Below are positions 33,959-44,400 of a stretch of 64,000 bases of DNA, piece after piece (position 1 is the stretch's first letter; each line of letters starts with the position of its first letter). The translations under genes and the position numbers were made by a program. Origin of the DNA: Segatella copri (GTDB lineage Bacteria > Bacteroidota > Bacteroidia > Bacteroidales > Bacteroidaceae). The stretch covers positions 1,922,001-1,986,000 of the forward strand of contig NZ_JAPDUW010000001.1 of NCBI RefSeq assembly GCF_026015295.1, read 5' to 3'. The notes beneath the pieces were generated by a model. The model was given only the letters and a program-made list of their open reading frames with translations, made no database searches and was not told the origin of the DNA.

Positions 33959-36106
33959 TTACTTGCTCTTTACATCGCTCCATTTAGGCGGTTTCACACC
34001 CAGCAGATTCTTCACGAAGAAATCGTAACGCTTGTGCTCACCATAGAGTTCGCCCATGGTATGATGGGCTCCAGAAATCACCACGAGTTCGAAATCCTTA
34101 TTCGCCTTTTCCAGCGCATTCACCACCTGATAGGTGCTCGATGGATCTACGTTGTCATCTATCTCACCTACCACCAGCATCAACGGGCGCTCCAGCTTGT
34201 GGGCATTCTCCACGTTGCTGCACTCCACGTAACTGGAATCGATAGGCCAGCTCATCCATTGCTCGTTCCACCAGATTTTATCCATCCGGTTGTCATGACA
34301 GCCGCAGGCACTATAGGCTGCCTTGTAGAAATCGCCATGCAGCAATACGGCTGTGGTACTCTCCTGTCCGCCTGCCGAACAGCCATAGATTGCCACATTA
34401 TCAGCATCCATATAAGGATACTTCTTGGCTGCAGCCTTGATCCAGAGTTCACGGTCTGGGAATCCGGCATCCTTCAGATTCTTGTAGCAAACCTCCTCAA
34501 ACTTCTTGCCGCGATAGGAAGTTCCCATCGCATCGAGCTGGACTACGATGAAACCGAGTTCGGCAAGCGAAGTGGTGTACCAGTTGTATGGCATGAAACT
34601 CTTCGGAGTATAGGCATCGCCCGGACCCGAATAGATATACTCGATAACCGGATATTTCTTGTTCGGATCGAAATTGGTAGGGCGCTGGATGATGCCCCAC
34701 ATATCAGTCTTGCCATCACGCCCCTTAGCCACAAACACCTCAGGAGCTACCCATCCGTGCTTCTTCAAAGTAGTAATATCAGCCGTCTCCAGGGTCTTGA
34801 CGAGCTTACCGGTCTGCACATCTCTGAGCACGGTAACAGGAGCAGCATCCACCTTAGAATAGGTATCCAGGAGATAACGGTAATCATAGGTATATTGGGC
34901 ACTATGATTTCCCTCTTCAGGAGTGAGCGCCACCATATTCTTGCCGTCGATACCTATTTTATAATAATGTACTAGATATGGGTCCTCATTCTTGTTCACG
35001 CCACTAGCCGAGAAATAGATTTCTCCCTTCTCTTCATCCACACGCTGGATGCCGCGAACAAACCAGTCGCCCTTTGTAATCTGTCGGATAACCTTCGACT
35101 TCTGCACATCGTAGAGATAGAGATGGTTCCAGTTGTCGCGCTCGCTCATCCAGAGCAGTTGCTTGCCATCCTTGATAAACTGACGCCACAGACGACCATA
35201 GTTCACGAAAGTATTGGCACGCTCCTCTACCATGGTACGAAGCTTGCCGGTTTCGGCATTCATCGCCAGCATCTGATAGAGATGATGCCCACGCTGGTTG
35301 TACTCCATCGTCACCTCCTTGCTGTCTGGTGTCCATTGCATCCACTCCAGTTCATACTGGTTTTCTATCTGATGCTTGTCAGCCTCCACCTTCTTTCCGG
35401 TAGCCACATCGATGATGACCGGATAATGCTGTGGCAGGGCATCGCCCGGCTTGGCATACTCCTGCTTGTGGAGGATAGGCTGCAGCTGGTCGGCAGGCGA
35501 AGATTCTACGTAGTAGGCATAGCGTTTCTCTACCGGAACACGCTTGCATACGAAGATGTGCTTGCCGTCTGGGCTCCATTGGATGCGGTTGCTGTAATAG
35601 CATCCGATGGTACCATCCTGGGTAAGGATTCGCTTGGCTTCGGTATAAGGTTTTCCTACCTCATGAACCACCACGTTGTAACCTTCGATGTAGGCTTCCA
35701 TCTTGCCGTCGGGCGAAAGTACCGGATAAGCCTCCTTCTCCTCATCTACCTCCATCCAATGGCGCTCGTGGCGTCTGCCAAACTGAGGTTTGTTGGCAGG
35801 ACGAGGCTTGATGCCCAGCGCCTTCTCCATCGCTTCCTGCGAATCATAAGTCTTCATCTCATCCTTGTCGGCATCATAGGAAACAAACTTCTTGCCCTGA
35901 GGAGTAGAAATCTGATAATGCAGTACGTGGGTGGAGTCGCACCAAGCCGATGAGCGTACCCAATGGAACACGGAATCGGCTGAAAACTGATGACGCAGCG
36001 CATAGGCTCTGTTGTAATCTTCTAATGTGCCCTGTGCTGAAGCTGTAGCTGCCGGCATCGCCAAAGCTGCGCTCAACAGCGAAAGGCCTAAAATCTGATT
36101 CTTCAT
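33959..36106 (-). CDS. Secreted S9-family peptidase (dipeptidyl-peptidase IV type)
   Basis: A 715-residue serine peptidase with a signal peptide ending near ATASAQ. Residues about 60-450 form the beta-propeller (DPPIV N-terminal domain, e.g. AYPVLSPDGKMEAYIEG), and the C-terminal 250 residues are the alpha/beta hydrolase: Ser577 in YGCSAGGQES, Asp651 in GEIDDNVDPSS and a His at 681/682 in GAHHTMGE. DPPIV-type enzymes remove X-Pro dipeptides from N-termini, which suits proline-rich substrates. It is the last gene of a three-peptidase run on the minus strand (57-bp gap to the M64 gene) and lies next to the HTCS gene. Confidence 0.92.
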   Translation of the reverse strand: MKNQILGLSLLSAALAMPAATASAQGTLEDYNRAYALRHQFSADSVFHWVRSSAWCDSTHVLHYQISTPQGKKFVSYDADKDEMKTYDSQEAMEKALGIKPRPANKPQFGRRHERHWMEVDEEKEAYPVLSPDGKMEAYIEGYNVVVHEVGKPYTEAKRILTQDGTIGCYYSNRIQWSPDGKHIFVCKRVPVEKRYAYYVESSPADQLQPILHKQEYAKPGDALPQHYPVIIDVATGKKVEADKHQIENQYELEWMQWTPDSKEVTMEYNQRGHHLYQMLAMNAETGKLRTMVEERANTFVNYGRLWRQFIKDGKQLLWMSERDNWNHLYLYDVQKSKVIRQITKGDWFVRGIQRVDEEKGEIYFSASGVNKNEDPYLVHYYKIGIDGKNMVALTPEEGNHSAQYTYDYRYLLDTYSKVDAAPVTVLRDVQTGKLVKTLETADITTLKKHGWVAPEVFVAKGRDGKTDMWGIIQRPTNFDPNKKYPVIEYIYSGPGDAYTPKSFMPYNWYTTSLAELGFIVVQLDAMGTSYRGKKFEEVCYKNLKDAGFPDRELWIKAAAKKYPYMDADNVAIYGCSAGGQESTTAVLLHGDFYKAAYSACGCHDNRMDKIWWNEQWMSWPIDSSYVECSNVENAHKLERPLMLVVGEIDDNVDPSSTYQVVNALEKANKDFELVVISGAHHTMGELYGEHKRYDFFVKNLLGVKPPKWSDVKSK

Positions 36107-36163
36107 TATGCTTGATATTTTACTTGTTGACTTCTTAAGTATTTTTCTCCAGTTAGGAAAATA

Positions 36164-37510
36164 TTATTTCCCAGTATAGAAATCGGTAATGCGACGGATG
36201 GCACGCTGGCAAACCGGACAGAAATCATCCACTTCGTTGATTCGCATACGGCAAACCTGTGCCGGACGGTAACATCCCTTGCTCTGGTTGCCCGCCCCCT
36301 CGAACACACCAATCTTGAAGACGGCTTCGTTGAGTTTCTTCTGCTCCTTCGCGTTCTTGATATTCTTATGATCCGGTAGTTTGACAAGCGGCGTAGGAAT
36401 CTTCACGCCCTTTGGCATCATATCCGCCCACTTGCTCTGGAAATCCTTCAGCGTGGTGAGGTTCGGCTCCCAAGGCTCGGTATCACCAGGATACATCGGG
36501 TCGTACTCATCGGTACTGTACTCATCACCCAAGCCCGCATAGCCATGACCGAACTCATGTACCAGCACCTTCTTGAACGTAGGATGATCAGAGGTAGAAA
36601 GCGTAACCTGGTTGTAGATGCCGCCGCCACCATAGGTAGGAGAATTCACCAATACGATGATCTGCTCGAAAGGCACATTACTCAAGGCATCATAGATGCG
36701 ATGAATCTTGCTCGTGGTGAGATAACGGTTCGAATAGAAAGTATCGTAATGAGAGCAAGCCATCGTGTTCTTCCATTTCCCTTCGTGCGGAATACTTGGT
36801 CCCTCATCGAGCGATGGAGCCGCAACAGCCACCACGTTGAATCTCGACTTGAGCGAAGCGAAAGGTTCGCGCTCGAAGATGGCATCGGCTGCCCGCTGCG
36901 CATCCTGATAGAACTTATCCATCTGGTCCTGGCGATAACCCTCGGCGATGATGGCGAGGTCAACACAGTCGGCAGCCTCTCCGCTCTTCACGATATAGCG
37001 GTAAGGGATGCCATTCTCGCCCAATGGTCGGATGAGGATATCCTGTGGATTGATGGTATGGCGCAGTTCTGCAGTCACCTTCTGATGCGTATCGCTCAGG
37101 GTGATGCTTACATCCACCGGCTTCTTTGGGAACGGCACGAGGAAACTGCTCTCGAATGATTTCTGCAGATGCTTTGCCTCCTGTGTAAGCTGCCATTCCT
37201 GGAAGAGTGTTGAGAAAGTATTTACATAGAGCACCTTGTTGGTACCATGCTCATACACGGTCACCTGTCCGTTGCCGTTCAGGAATTTCTCATCCAGTCT
37301 TGTCTTTCTTCCCGCCCATGTAGGGTTGCTGTAAGCCTGTTCGAAATAGATAGCCTGGTTCACGCTATCGCCCGCCACGATGTAATCCAGTCGCAGCGTC
37401 TTATCTTCGAAGTTGTCTTCAAAGCGTTGTGCCTGCATCGGCAAAGCCATCATCAAGGCGAGAGATGCAGCAAATAAAGTCTTATTCTTTATAAAAGTCT
37501 TATTCTTCAT
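36164..37510 (-). CDS. Secreted M64-family (IgA peptidase-like) zinc metallopeptidase
   Basis: A 448-residue protein starting MKNKTFIKNKTLFAASLALMMALPMQAQ, a signal peptide. The zinc site HEFGHGYAGLGDEY is intact (HExxHxxxxxxD/E type), preceded by ACSHYDTF and IIVLVNSPTYGGGG, all family hallmarks. A Cys-rich C-terminal part (CRMRINEVDDFCPVCQRAI) is typical of M64. Family members include Clostridium ramosum IgA protease, but many are general secreted peptidases. The frame opens at 37564; I prefer the ATG at 37510 since it places the signal peptide at the N-terminus. A 15-bp duplication codes for the repeated NKT..KNKT at the start. It lies between two other secreted peptidase genes. Confidence 0.88.
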   Translation of the reverse strand: MKNKTFIKNKTLFAASLALMMALPMQAQRFEDNFEDKTLRLDYIVAGDSVNQAIYFEQAYSNPTWAGRKTRLDEKFLNGNGQVTVYEHGTNKVLYVNTFSTLFQEWQLTQEAKHLQKSFESSFLVPFPKKPVDVSITLSDTHQKVTAELRHTINPQDILIRPLGENGIPYRYIVKSGEAADCVDLAIIAEGYRQDQMDKFYQDAQRAADAIFEREPFASLKSRFNVVAVAAPSLDEGPSIPHEGKWKNTMACSHYDTFYSNRYLTTSKIHRIYDALSNVPFEQIIVLVNSPTYGGGGIYNQVTLSTSDHPTFKKVLVHEFGHGYAGLGDEYSTDEYDPMYPGDTEPWEPNLTTLKDFQSKWADMMPKGVKIPTPLVKLPDHKNIKNAKEQKKLNEAVFKIGVFEGAGNQSKGCYRPAQVCRMRINEVDDFCPVCQRAIRRITDFYTGK

Positions 37511-37566
37511 AAGCGATGATATTTTTATTTTAAGCAGATGATTCTTATCCAATCCGTACTTCACTC

Positions 37567-38919
37567 TTATTTCACTCTTACCTCATAAGGGAAACGGCGG
37601 GAAGATGGATCGAGCGAATGATTCGAAGGAGCACCCATCACCACGAGATAGAGCGCCTTGAGAGGCTGGGACTTTGGAGCCACAAGCGAAACCTTTCCGT
37701 TCATCGCTTCACCCATCGGACTGTAGATACATTCATCGGTATCGGCAGTTACTCCCACCAATCCATAACGGTAACCGATGGTGCGTGCCATCTTGTCCTT
37801 GGATGCCTTGAACACCTTGTCCTCGGCATCGAGGGCTCTGAAATCTACAGTAACCTTCTTGCCTGCCTTCGGGATTTCCAACTTGATGGCATTAAAGCCA
37901 TAGTTCTCTGGAACCGAAGCTGTATCCGGACGAAGATAACCATTCTTCTGCTTCAGCATCCTGGTATCGAAGGTGCAGGCATAAGGTCGGGTCTCCTTAC
38001 GGGCATAACCGAAATCGAAGTTCACGAGATGACGATAGCAGTCGAACATCTCATCATTAAACTGCTTCTGAGTCATCTTATACTTCCGCTTGTAGGTAAC
38101 AACCGGGTCCTCTCCTACTTTTCCCTCACGATAGAGCTGGGCGATGCTTTCCAAACCATGCTTCTCAGCCCACCACTCTATCACGTATGGCGAATGATAG
38201 ATGTTGTCCAGATGCAGATAACCCTTATGGGTAAGCTGTCTGAAGGCATCGAAATGATACTTCTCATCTGTTATCCAGTCGGGATTCACTCTCCAGAGCA
38301 TCCATTGGGATGTCATCTCGAAGAAGCCGCTTCCACCCCAGGCTTCGCCCGTTTTGTCTGCCATAATCTGAAGCTGGAAACTGTGTCCCAACTCGTGAGC
38401 CAAACAGTTGAGTTTCTTATCTTGAATACGGTTAGGTGTTACCCAGAGCGCTCCGATAAAGTCATCGTAAGTTCCGCCGTAAGCAGTTCCTTCCAGCGAA
38501 TAGTTCACCATCACCATCATCTTATACTTGTCGCAGATGCTGCCCGGCAGAGAGAACTTCAGGGTGTCACGGAAGAAACGATAGAACCGTTCTACCTGAG
38601 TCTGTAGATTGCCCAGGTCGAATTTCATCGGCTTACCTTCGAGCGAAGGAGGATTCTGCGGATTATCTCCAAACGGCTTTTCCCAGAAATACACGATATT
38701 CTGGGTCTGTGCACTATGTCGCCAGCACCATCTCTCATCATCCTTATTGAAATCATAGGGTTTCAGAGAGTCCGGTACGAAGATGAGTTTCTGTGGTGCA
38801 GAAACAGGATTTACGGGTCTGGTGGCAGGAGCCTCAGATGGGTCCTGCTGCGCCAGGGCTGCAGTAGCCCAAGGCAAGGTAGCTGCTGTAAGTATCAGCG
38901 ATAAGAATATTCGTTTCAT
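37567..38919 (-). CDS. Secreted putative zinc metalloprotease (DUF6055-like)
   Basis: A 450-residue protein beginning with signal peptide MKRIFLSLILTAATLPWATAALAQ. The zinc-binding motif HELGHSFQ occurs in LNCLAHELGHSFQLQIMADKTGEAWGGSGFFEMTSQWMLW, where the later Glu may be the third ligand. Conserved-looking aromatic segments (WCWRHSAQTQNIVYFWEKPFGDNP) and a C-terminal beta domain resemble the DUF6055 group seen in Bacteroidetes; the assignment is from memory. An in-frame upstream ATG at 38991 would overlap the promoter, so I use 38919. It is the first gene of the peptidase operon and carries the shared 21-bp repeat in its promoter. Confidence 0.75.
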   Translation of the reverse strand: MKRIFLSLILTAATLPWATAALAQQDPSEAPATRPVNPVSAPQKLIFVPDSLKPYDFNKDDERWCWRHSAQTQNIVYFWEKPFGDNPQNPPSLEGKPMKFDLGNLQTQVERFYRFFRDTLKFSLPGSICDKYKMMVMVNYSLEGTAYGGTYDDFIGALWVTPNRIQDKKLNCLAHELGHSFQLQIMADKTGEAWGGSGFFEMTSQWMLWRVNPDWITDEKYHFDAFRQLTHKGYLHLDNIYHSPYVIEWWAEKHGLESIAQLYREGKVGEDPVVTYKRKYKMTQKQFNDEMFDCYRHLVNFDFGYARKETRPYACTFDTRMLKQKNGYLRPDTASVPENYGFNAIKLEIPKAGKKVTVDFRALDAEDKVFKASKDKMARTIGYRYGLVGVTADTDECIYSPMGEAMNGKVSLVAPKSQPLKALYLVVMGAPSNHSLDPSSRRFPYEVRVK

Positions 38920-38956
38920 TTCGGTTATGATTTTTGCGTTATTTATTATTTCGCCA

Positions 38957-39018
38957 CAAAAGTACTGATAATCTTGCAAAAACGCTCGCAATATCGTCTA
39001 AAATGATACAAATATCGT
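38957..39018 (-). promoter_or_regulatory. Peptidase operon promoter with 21-bp direct repeat (site C)
   Basis: On the plus strand ATATCGT occurs at 38991-38997 and 39012-39018, period 21, with GATAC 14 bp after the first. A -7 box TACTTTTG lies at 38957-38964 on the minus strand, separated from the first half-site by 26 bp. There is no -33 element. The same geometry occurs before susC and the GH146 gene. Confidence 0.7.
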
Positions 39019-39025
39019 ATCTTTG
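39018..39025 (+). promoter_or_regulatory. -7 box of the Rpn remnant
   Basis: TATCTTTG overlaps the second half-site of operator C by one base, so regulator binding would probably affect both directions. Confidence 0.45.
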
Positions 39026-39054
39026 CCAAAAGAATTCTATAAAAAGAACAGATT

Positions 39055-39315
39055 ATGAGATTATCAGAAGAACGATATATCAGCTTACTTACCGACTTTG
39101 GTTTCAAACAAGAGCTACGAGAATACGAGGACAGCCTCAAGGCTTACCGAGATATAAAAAATTCGATCGATACTGCGAAGGAAGAAGGCAGAGAAGAAGG
39201 TGTTGCCAAAGAAAAGTTGGCCACCGCAAAGCGTCTTCTCGGCATGGGGCTCACACAAGAACAAGTTGCCAAAGGTACAGGTCTTTCTATTAAAGAGATT
39301 GAAAAACTTATTTAG
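39055..39315 (+). pseudogene. Rpn/PD-(D/E)XK nuclease-family transposase with internal deletion
   Basis: The 86-codon frame starts MRLSEERYISLLTDFGFK, the usual N-terminus of Bacteroidales Rpn-type proteins (about 300 aa), but jumps at once to ELREYEDSLKAYRDIKNS and TAKEEGREEG, which belong to their C-terminal region, ending with AMGLTQEQVAKGTGLSIKEIEKL-type sequence. The nuclease core with the D...ExK residues is missing. The junction is near residues 18-20 and keeps the frame, so a short product may still be made. A strong terminator follows. It marks an old mobile-type gene between the peptidase operon and susD. Confidence 0.75.
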
Positions 39316-39330
39316 GTTTAAAAGAAAACA

Positions 39331-39364
39331 AAGCCCCCGATAGCATTGTTACTATCGGGGGCTT
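39331..39364. terminator. Strong terminator between the Rpn remnant and susD
   Basis: AAGCCCCCGATAG (39331-39343) pairs perfectly with CTATCGGGGGCTT (39352-39364) around an 8-nt loop, followed by TTTTATAT. It can also terminate the susCD transcript from the other side. Confidence 0.9.
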
Positions 39365-39422
39365 TTATATATATCCCCTTGTCTTATCTCTAAAGACCTC
39401 AAGGGAAATTGAAATTCAAGAT

Positions 39423-41474
39423 TTACTGCTCTGCAGCCTCATCTGGTTCCATAGGCCAGTATGGATTCTGGTACAATGGAGAGTCTGCATAGGTCTTATG
39501 GTCAGGAGCGGTAAGCATAAACTGACGCAAAGGCATTGGCTGTAGGTACTGAGCCATAGACCAGGTCATACCATTGTAAAGCATATTGGTAGAAACAATC
39601 TGGTAAGGACGGAAATACTCAGTCAACTTACGAGAAGATACTGTAGCTGTAACAGAACCATCATCTACCAACTGGTCTTCTGTATACCATTTTTCCATTG
39701 GAGTATTCCAAAGATGGAAGCCCTCAAGCTGATAAGGCTGTTTCATCAACTGATCGAGTGAACGCCAGCGAATCAAATCCATCCAACGAAGACCTTCAGC
39801 CATCAACTCTGTACGACGTTCACGACGAATACTATACAAAGTAGGATCAGTCAATGCCTTGCCTGCAGAAAATGCACCCCAATCATATTGTGTACCAGAA
39901 CCATCGGTATAACCCTTTAACTCCTGTGCCATATCTGTGGCAGCAATAGTTGTCTGAGGGTCAGCAGCCTCACCCGTAAAGCCAGCAGCCTCACGGATAG
40001 CCTTCCAATATGAAATGCTCTTTGCATTCAAATGATGATCGAGCATATATTGAGCTTCAATATAGTTGAGCAAAGCCTCTGTTGCACGGAATGTGATAGA
40101 TGCTGTATAACCAGCCTGGTTTTCGGCCAGGTTCTGATTAAACGTACCACCCTTTCGAATAGCATAACCAGTAGTATAAGTTACGTCAAATGAGCGAGTA
40201 AACACTTGAGGAACTGGCTCTATTGGACGAACCTGCTCAGCAGCAATATTATTATCCTCACCCTGAAGAACGTTCTTCTGACCAGGACGCTTCAAGAAGA
40301 TAAACAAACGTGGGTCACGATTGCGAACTACTGCATGAGTCGTTGTATCTTCATATACATATCCATCATGGTGTGCATAAGTAGGCTTACCATCCTTCAT
40401 CAGAAAGGCATCAATCATACCACGGGTAAAACCAGTATAGGTATTACCACGGTTTACAGCTACCTCAATGTTATCAGTCACACCTTTACCCTTATTATAG
40501 GCCTTCCAGAGAAGAACCTCAGGATAGGCAGACATGTCGGTATTACCAAACTTATAGAAATAAGGATTGGTATCAGATAAAGACTGAGGTACGATACCTG
40601 TATTCTTATCCAATTTGCCTACATAAGCATCACCTACAATGGCAGCCTCATCAACCGCCTTCTGGAAGAAGTACTTAGCTTCAGCCTCAACGCTACCTGT
40701 AGGATACTGATAATTTGCATTATAGTCTTTTGCCTTTCCTGGCCATCCCTCACCATTAGGAACGAACGGAGTACCAGCGAAGTTGGTCAACCAAGAACCC
40801 TCAAACAAGGCTACACGTGATGCAAACAGATGAGCAACTGCAGGAGAGATACGTGTGGTTGCTTCCCAACCATCAGGCTCCATATAGGTTACAGCAGAAT
40901 CCAGATCGGCAAGAATGAAACGAGCAACCTCGTTGCGAGGACTACGCTTATTAGCTGCTACAAGGATAGCCTCATTTTCAGGCATGGCCTCTGTCACAAT
41001 AGGTAAGTCACCGAAACTCTTGTAAAAACTGAAATAAGCATAGGCACGGAAGAAGTGTAACTCGCCGATATATTGACGAATCTTATTTTCATTACCCGCA
41101 ATCAATCCATTCTCATAGTTAGACTGTGCTATATTCAACTGATAGTTGATATCACGAATATTGTTCCAGCTCCATGAAGAGTTGTCGTTACTAGTCTTCC
41201 AACTACCTTTCTTATACTTAGAATCGCCATCAGAACCAGTCTGATTATCTGTACCATTATCGTATGCGAATGTACCATAGCCTGCACCACTATGATATGG
41301 CAATACAGTCTGATAAAAAGCATTAGCTACAGCTTGAAGCTGAGTAGCATCCTTGTAATAGTCGGTAGGAGTAATATCTGTAAGAGGCTCTTGCTTCAGG
41401 AAATCATTACAAGAAGCCATCAACATACCGCATGCCAACAAAGGAAGTACCTTTAAAGATATATTGAATTTCAT
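39423..41474 (-). CDS. SusD/RagB-family surface glycan-binding lipoprotein
   Basis: A 683-residue lipoprotein: the signal ends in MLMASC with Cys22 as the lipidated residue, followed by NDFLKQEPLTDITPTDYYKD, a standard SusD start. TPR-like segments (IRQYIGELHFFRAYAYFSFYKSFGDLPIVTEAM) and the C-terminal RRERRTELMAEGLRWMDLIRW block are diagnostic. It caps the SusC channel and captures oligosaccharides at the cell surface. It lies 13 bp after the susC gene in the same operon and is the only SusD here. Confidence 0.96.
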   Translation of the reverse strand: MKFNISLKVLPLLACGMLMASCNDFLKQEPLTDITPTDYYKDATQLQAVANAFYQTVLPYHSGAGYGTFAYDNGTDNQTGSDGDSKYKKGSWKTSNDNSSWSWNNIRDINYQLNIAQSNYENGLIAGNENKIRQYIGELHFFRAYAYFSFYKSFGDLPIVTEAMPENEAILVAANKRSPRNEVARFILADLDSAVTYMEPDGWEATTRISPAVAHLFASRVALFEGSWLTNFAGTPFVPNGEGWPGKAKDYNANYQYPTGSVEAEAKYFFQKAVDEAAIVGDAYVGKLDKNTGIVPQSLSDTNPYFYKFGNTDMSAYPEVLLWKAYNKGKGVTDNIEVAVNRGNTYTGFTRGMIDAFLMKDGKPTYAHHDGYVYEDTTTHAVVRNRDPRLFIFLKRPGQKNVLQGEDNNIAAEQVRPIEPVPQVFTRSFDVTYTTGYAIRKGGTFNQNLAENQAGYTASITFRATEALLNYIEAQYMLDHHLNAKSISYWKAIREAAGFTGEAADPQTTIAATDMAQELKGYTDGSGTQYDWGAFSAGKALTDPTLYSIRRERRTELMAEGLRWMDLIRWRSLDQLMKQPYQLEGFHLWNTPMEKWYTEDQLVDDGSVTATVSSRKLTEYFRPYQIVSTNMLYNGMTWSMAQYLQPMPLRQFMLTAPDHKTYADSPLYQNPYWPMEPDEAAEQ

Positions 41475-41487
41475 ATCATTCTAATAT

Positions 41488-44400
41488 TTATAATGTTAAA
41501 CTTAAACCAAAAGAGAAGGTTGTATTCAATGGATATCCATTACCATACCATGTACCGATGGTCTCTGGGTCATACTGCTTGCGAAGAGATGTTCCTGTCC
41601 AGAGATTCTCACCCGAGAAGTAAACACGAAGTTTCTCAATAGAAATCTTACGTGTCAAATCCTGTGGCAAGGTATAACCAATCTGAAGGTTCTTCAAACG
41701 AATGTAAGAAGCATCCTGCAGATACTTTGTCTGAACCTGCTCATTCTTGGCGCTATAGGCTGCACGTGGCAAGTAAGCGTCCTTGTTTGGCTCCTGGAAG
41801 CCATTGACAACAGACCAAGAGTTCTCGTCACGATAATAGTCTTGCAAACCATCCAGGCAGACCTGATACCAACGACCATATTCGAAAGTACCAAAGAAGT
41901 AACGTGTACTGGCCCAATATTCACGCTTCATGACACCCTGGAAGAAACAACGTACATCGAAGCCTTTCCAAGCAGCATTCAAGTCGATACCGAAGAGATA
42001 ACGTGGTGTGGAATTACCTATCTTCTTAAGATCTCCATGATCTTCCAATGTATTGGCACCCCAGGAAATCTTACCATCATTATTGAGGTCACGATACATG
42101 ATATCACCAGCACCCCACTTGTTATTGTCAATTGTACTCTGGTCAACCTTTGCGATATGAGCATCCATCTCTTCTTGACTCTTAGCTATACCGATGGTCT
42201 CAAAGCCGTAGATATCACCAATACGCTGTCCCTCAATATAGTTACCCAATGAATGAGAAGGGTTATTAGGATATCTTGTGATAGTAGCATAGGCATCAGA
42301 GAGATTGAGGCTGATTCCATACTGCAAACCATTAGACAAGCGGTCGTTCCAACCGATAGTCAACTCCCAACCATTGGTACGCAAGTCGGTATTGTTAGTA
42401 ACAGGTACAGCTGTACCCAAGATGCTTGGAAGTTCAGGAGCATTACCTATCATATTTTTTGTCTTACGCACATACCAGTCAAATGATCCATGCAAGCGAT
42501 CCTTCAAGAACGCAAAGTCAAGACCGACATTGAAACTCTGGATGGTTTCCCATGTCAAATTCTGAGAAACCAGGCCTGGTGCCCAAGCTGTCATAGGTTT
42601 CAAACCATCCTGCAGCCATGTACCATTGTTGGCATATACACCAATCTTCTGATAAGTCTGGTAAGTACCAACATTTTGGTTACCCAAGTTACCATAAGAT
42701 ACACGAAGCTTCAACTGACCAATCCAATCATTGATTGGCAGCATGAACTTCTCTTGTGCTATATTCCAACCTGCAGATACAGATGGGAAGAACTTCCACT
42801 GATTTCCCGGGCGGAATCTTGAAGAACCATCATATCGGCCATTAACCTCAAAGAGATACTTGCCCTGATAATCATAATTCAAACGACCAAAGAAACCACA
42901 AGTTGTCCAACGGCTCATGTTGCCAGACACAGATGGATCCACAGGAGTACCATAAGCATCAATACCAGTTGTACCATCAATTTGAGGCTTATTACCAACG
43001 ATGAGACCAGCTCTATCTGCATATTTGTACTTCATACGCTCATCCTCAGACTGGAAACCAGCCATAATATGGAAGTTATGCTTCTTCTGCAAATTGAACG
43101 AATACTCAGAATAGAGTTGGAAATTTGTATAATTTTCCTTATAGTAATCTTCACCTACATAGGTAAAATTATTCTGGTCGTAAGCCTCACCATTCAGATT
43201 ATACAGATAAGTATGCTGCATATCTGTATGACTCTCATTATGGGATGTACGATAGTTGAAGATAGCATGGGTAACCCAATTCTTGATTGGTTCAATGTCC
43301 AAACCTACTTGATGATTATACTCATCATTCTGATAACGATATGTACCACCATTAGTCATGGTATTTACCATCTCATTATAGAGATTACCATTTCTATCAT
43401 ACAAAGGAACACATGGCCACTGTCCACCAAGATATTCATATACACCAGAACCCAAAGACTGAGGACGATGATAATCCTTGCGAACAAAACGGAGAGAGTA
43501 GTTAAACTTCATCCAATTCGTCCACTGTGAAGAAATCTTGGCTGTAGCAGTATATCGGCTACTACCTTCATCAGCAACCTTGATCAAGCCATCCTGACCT
43601 AAATATCCAAAAGAAGCATAGTAGTTGAGTTTTTCGTCACCACCGGTTGCACTTACATTGTGCTCCTGAGAGAATGTATGCTTTTTGTATATTGCATCAT
43701 AGAAATCGGTAGAAGCATAACCATCGGTAAATCCACTCAACCAATAGCCTTTAGCATCCGCATCCAAAGAATAAATCAAATTGCCATTTTTATCCTTACG
43801 GGTACCAGCATTAACATATTCGCCCTCTATCCAATCCTTCATACGCTGAACATGGTCTGGTGTAAAAAGCTGACCACCACCAATGTTCGTATTCGCATCA
43901 TTCTGCATACAAGCAAAATCGACAGAATTCATACTATGCTTCATACGAATTGGGGTACTGAAGCGGAAATTATTGTTGTAGTTTACACTTACCTTGTCAC
44001 GCTTGCCACCCGTCTTTGTAGTAATCAATATGACACCGAAAGGTGCACGAGAACCATAAATAGATGATGCAGCTGCATCCTTCAATACTGATACGCTGGC
44101 AATATCCTGAGGATTGATGGTATTGATATCACCCTCCATACCATCGATCAAGACCAACGGACTTCCGCTGGAACCCTGTCCGATTGTAGTTGTTCCACGT
44201 ACATTCAAGCTTGGAGTATCATCCAAACTACCTGCAGCCTGGGTAATCTGCAAACCAGCTACCATACCCTGCAAAGCCTGGGTGGCATTGCTTACAGGTC
44301 GACTATCCAATTCCTCGCCCGATACTGCAGTCACCGCACCGGTAAGGTTTACCTTTTTCTGGGTACCGAAACCTACGACCACCACTTCATTCAATTTGGT

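Noticed and set aside
37511-37564. Upstream start for the M64 peptidase
   Set aside because: It would put 18 charged residues before a complete signal peptide; the ATG at 37510 gives a normal exported protein.
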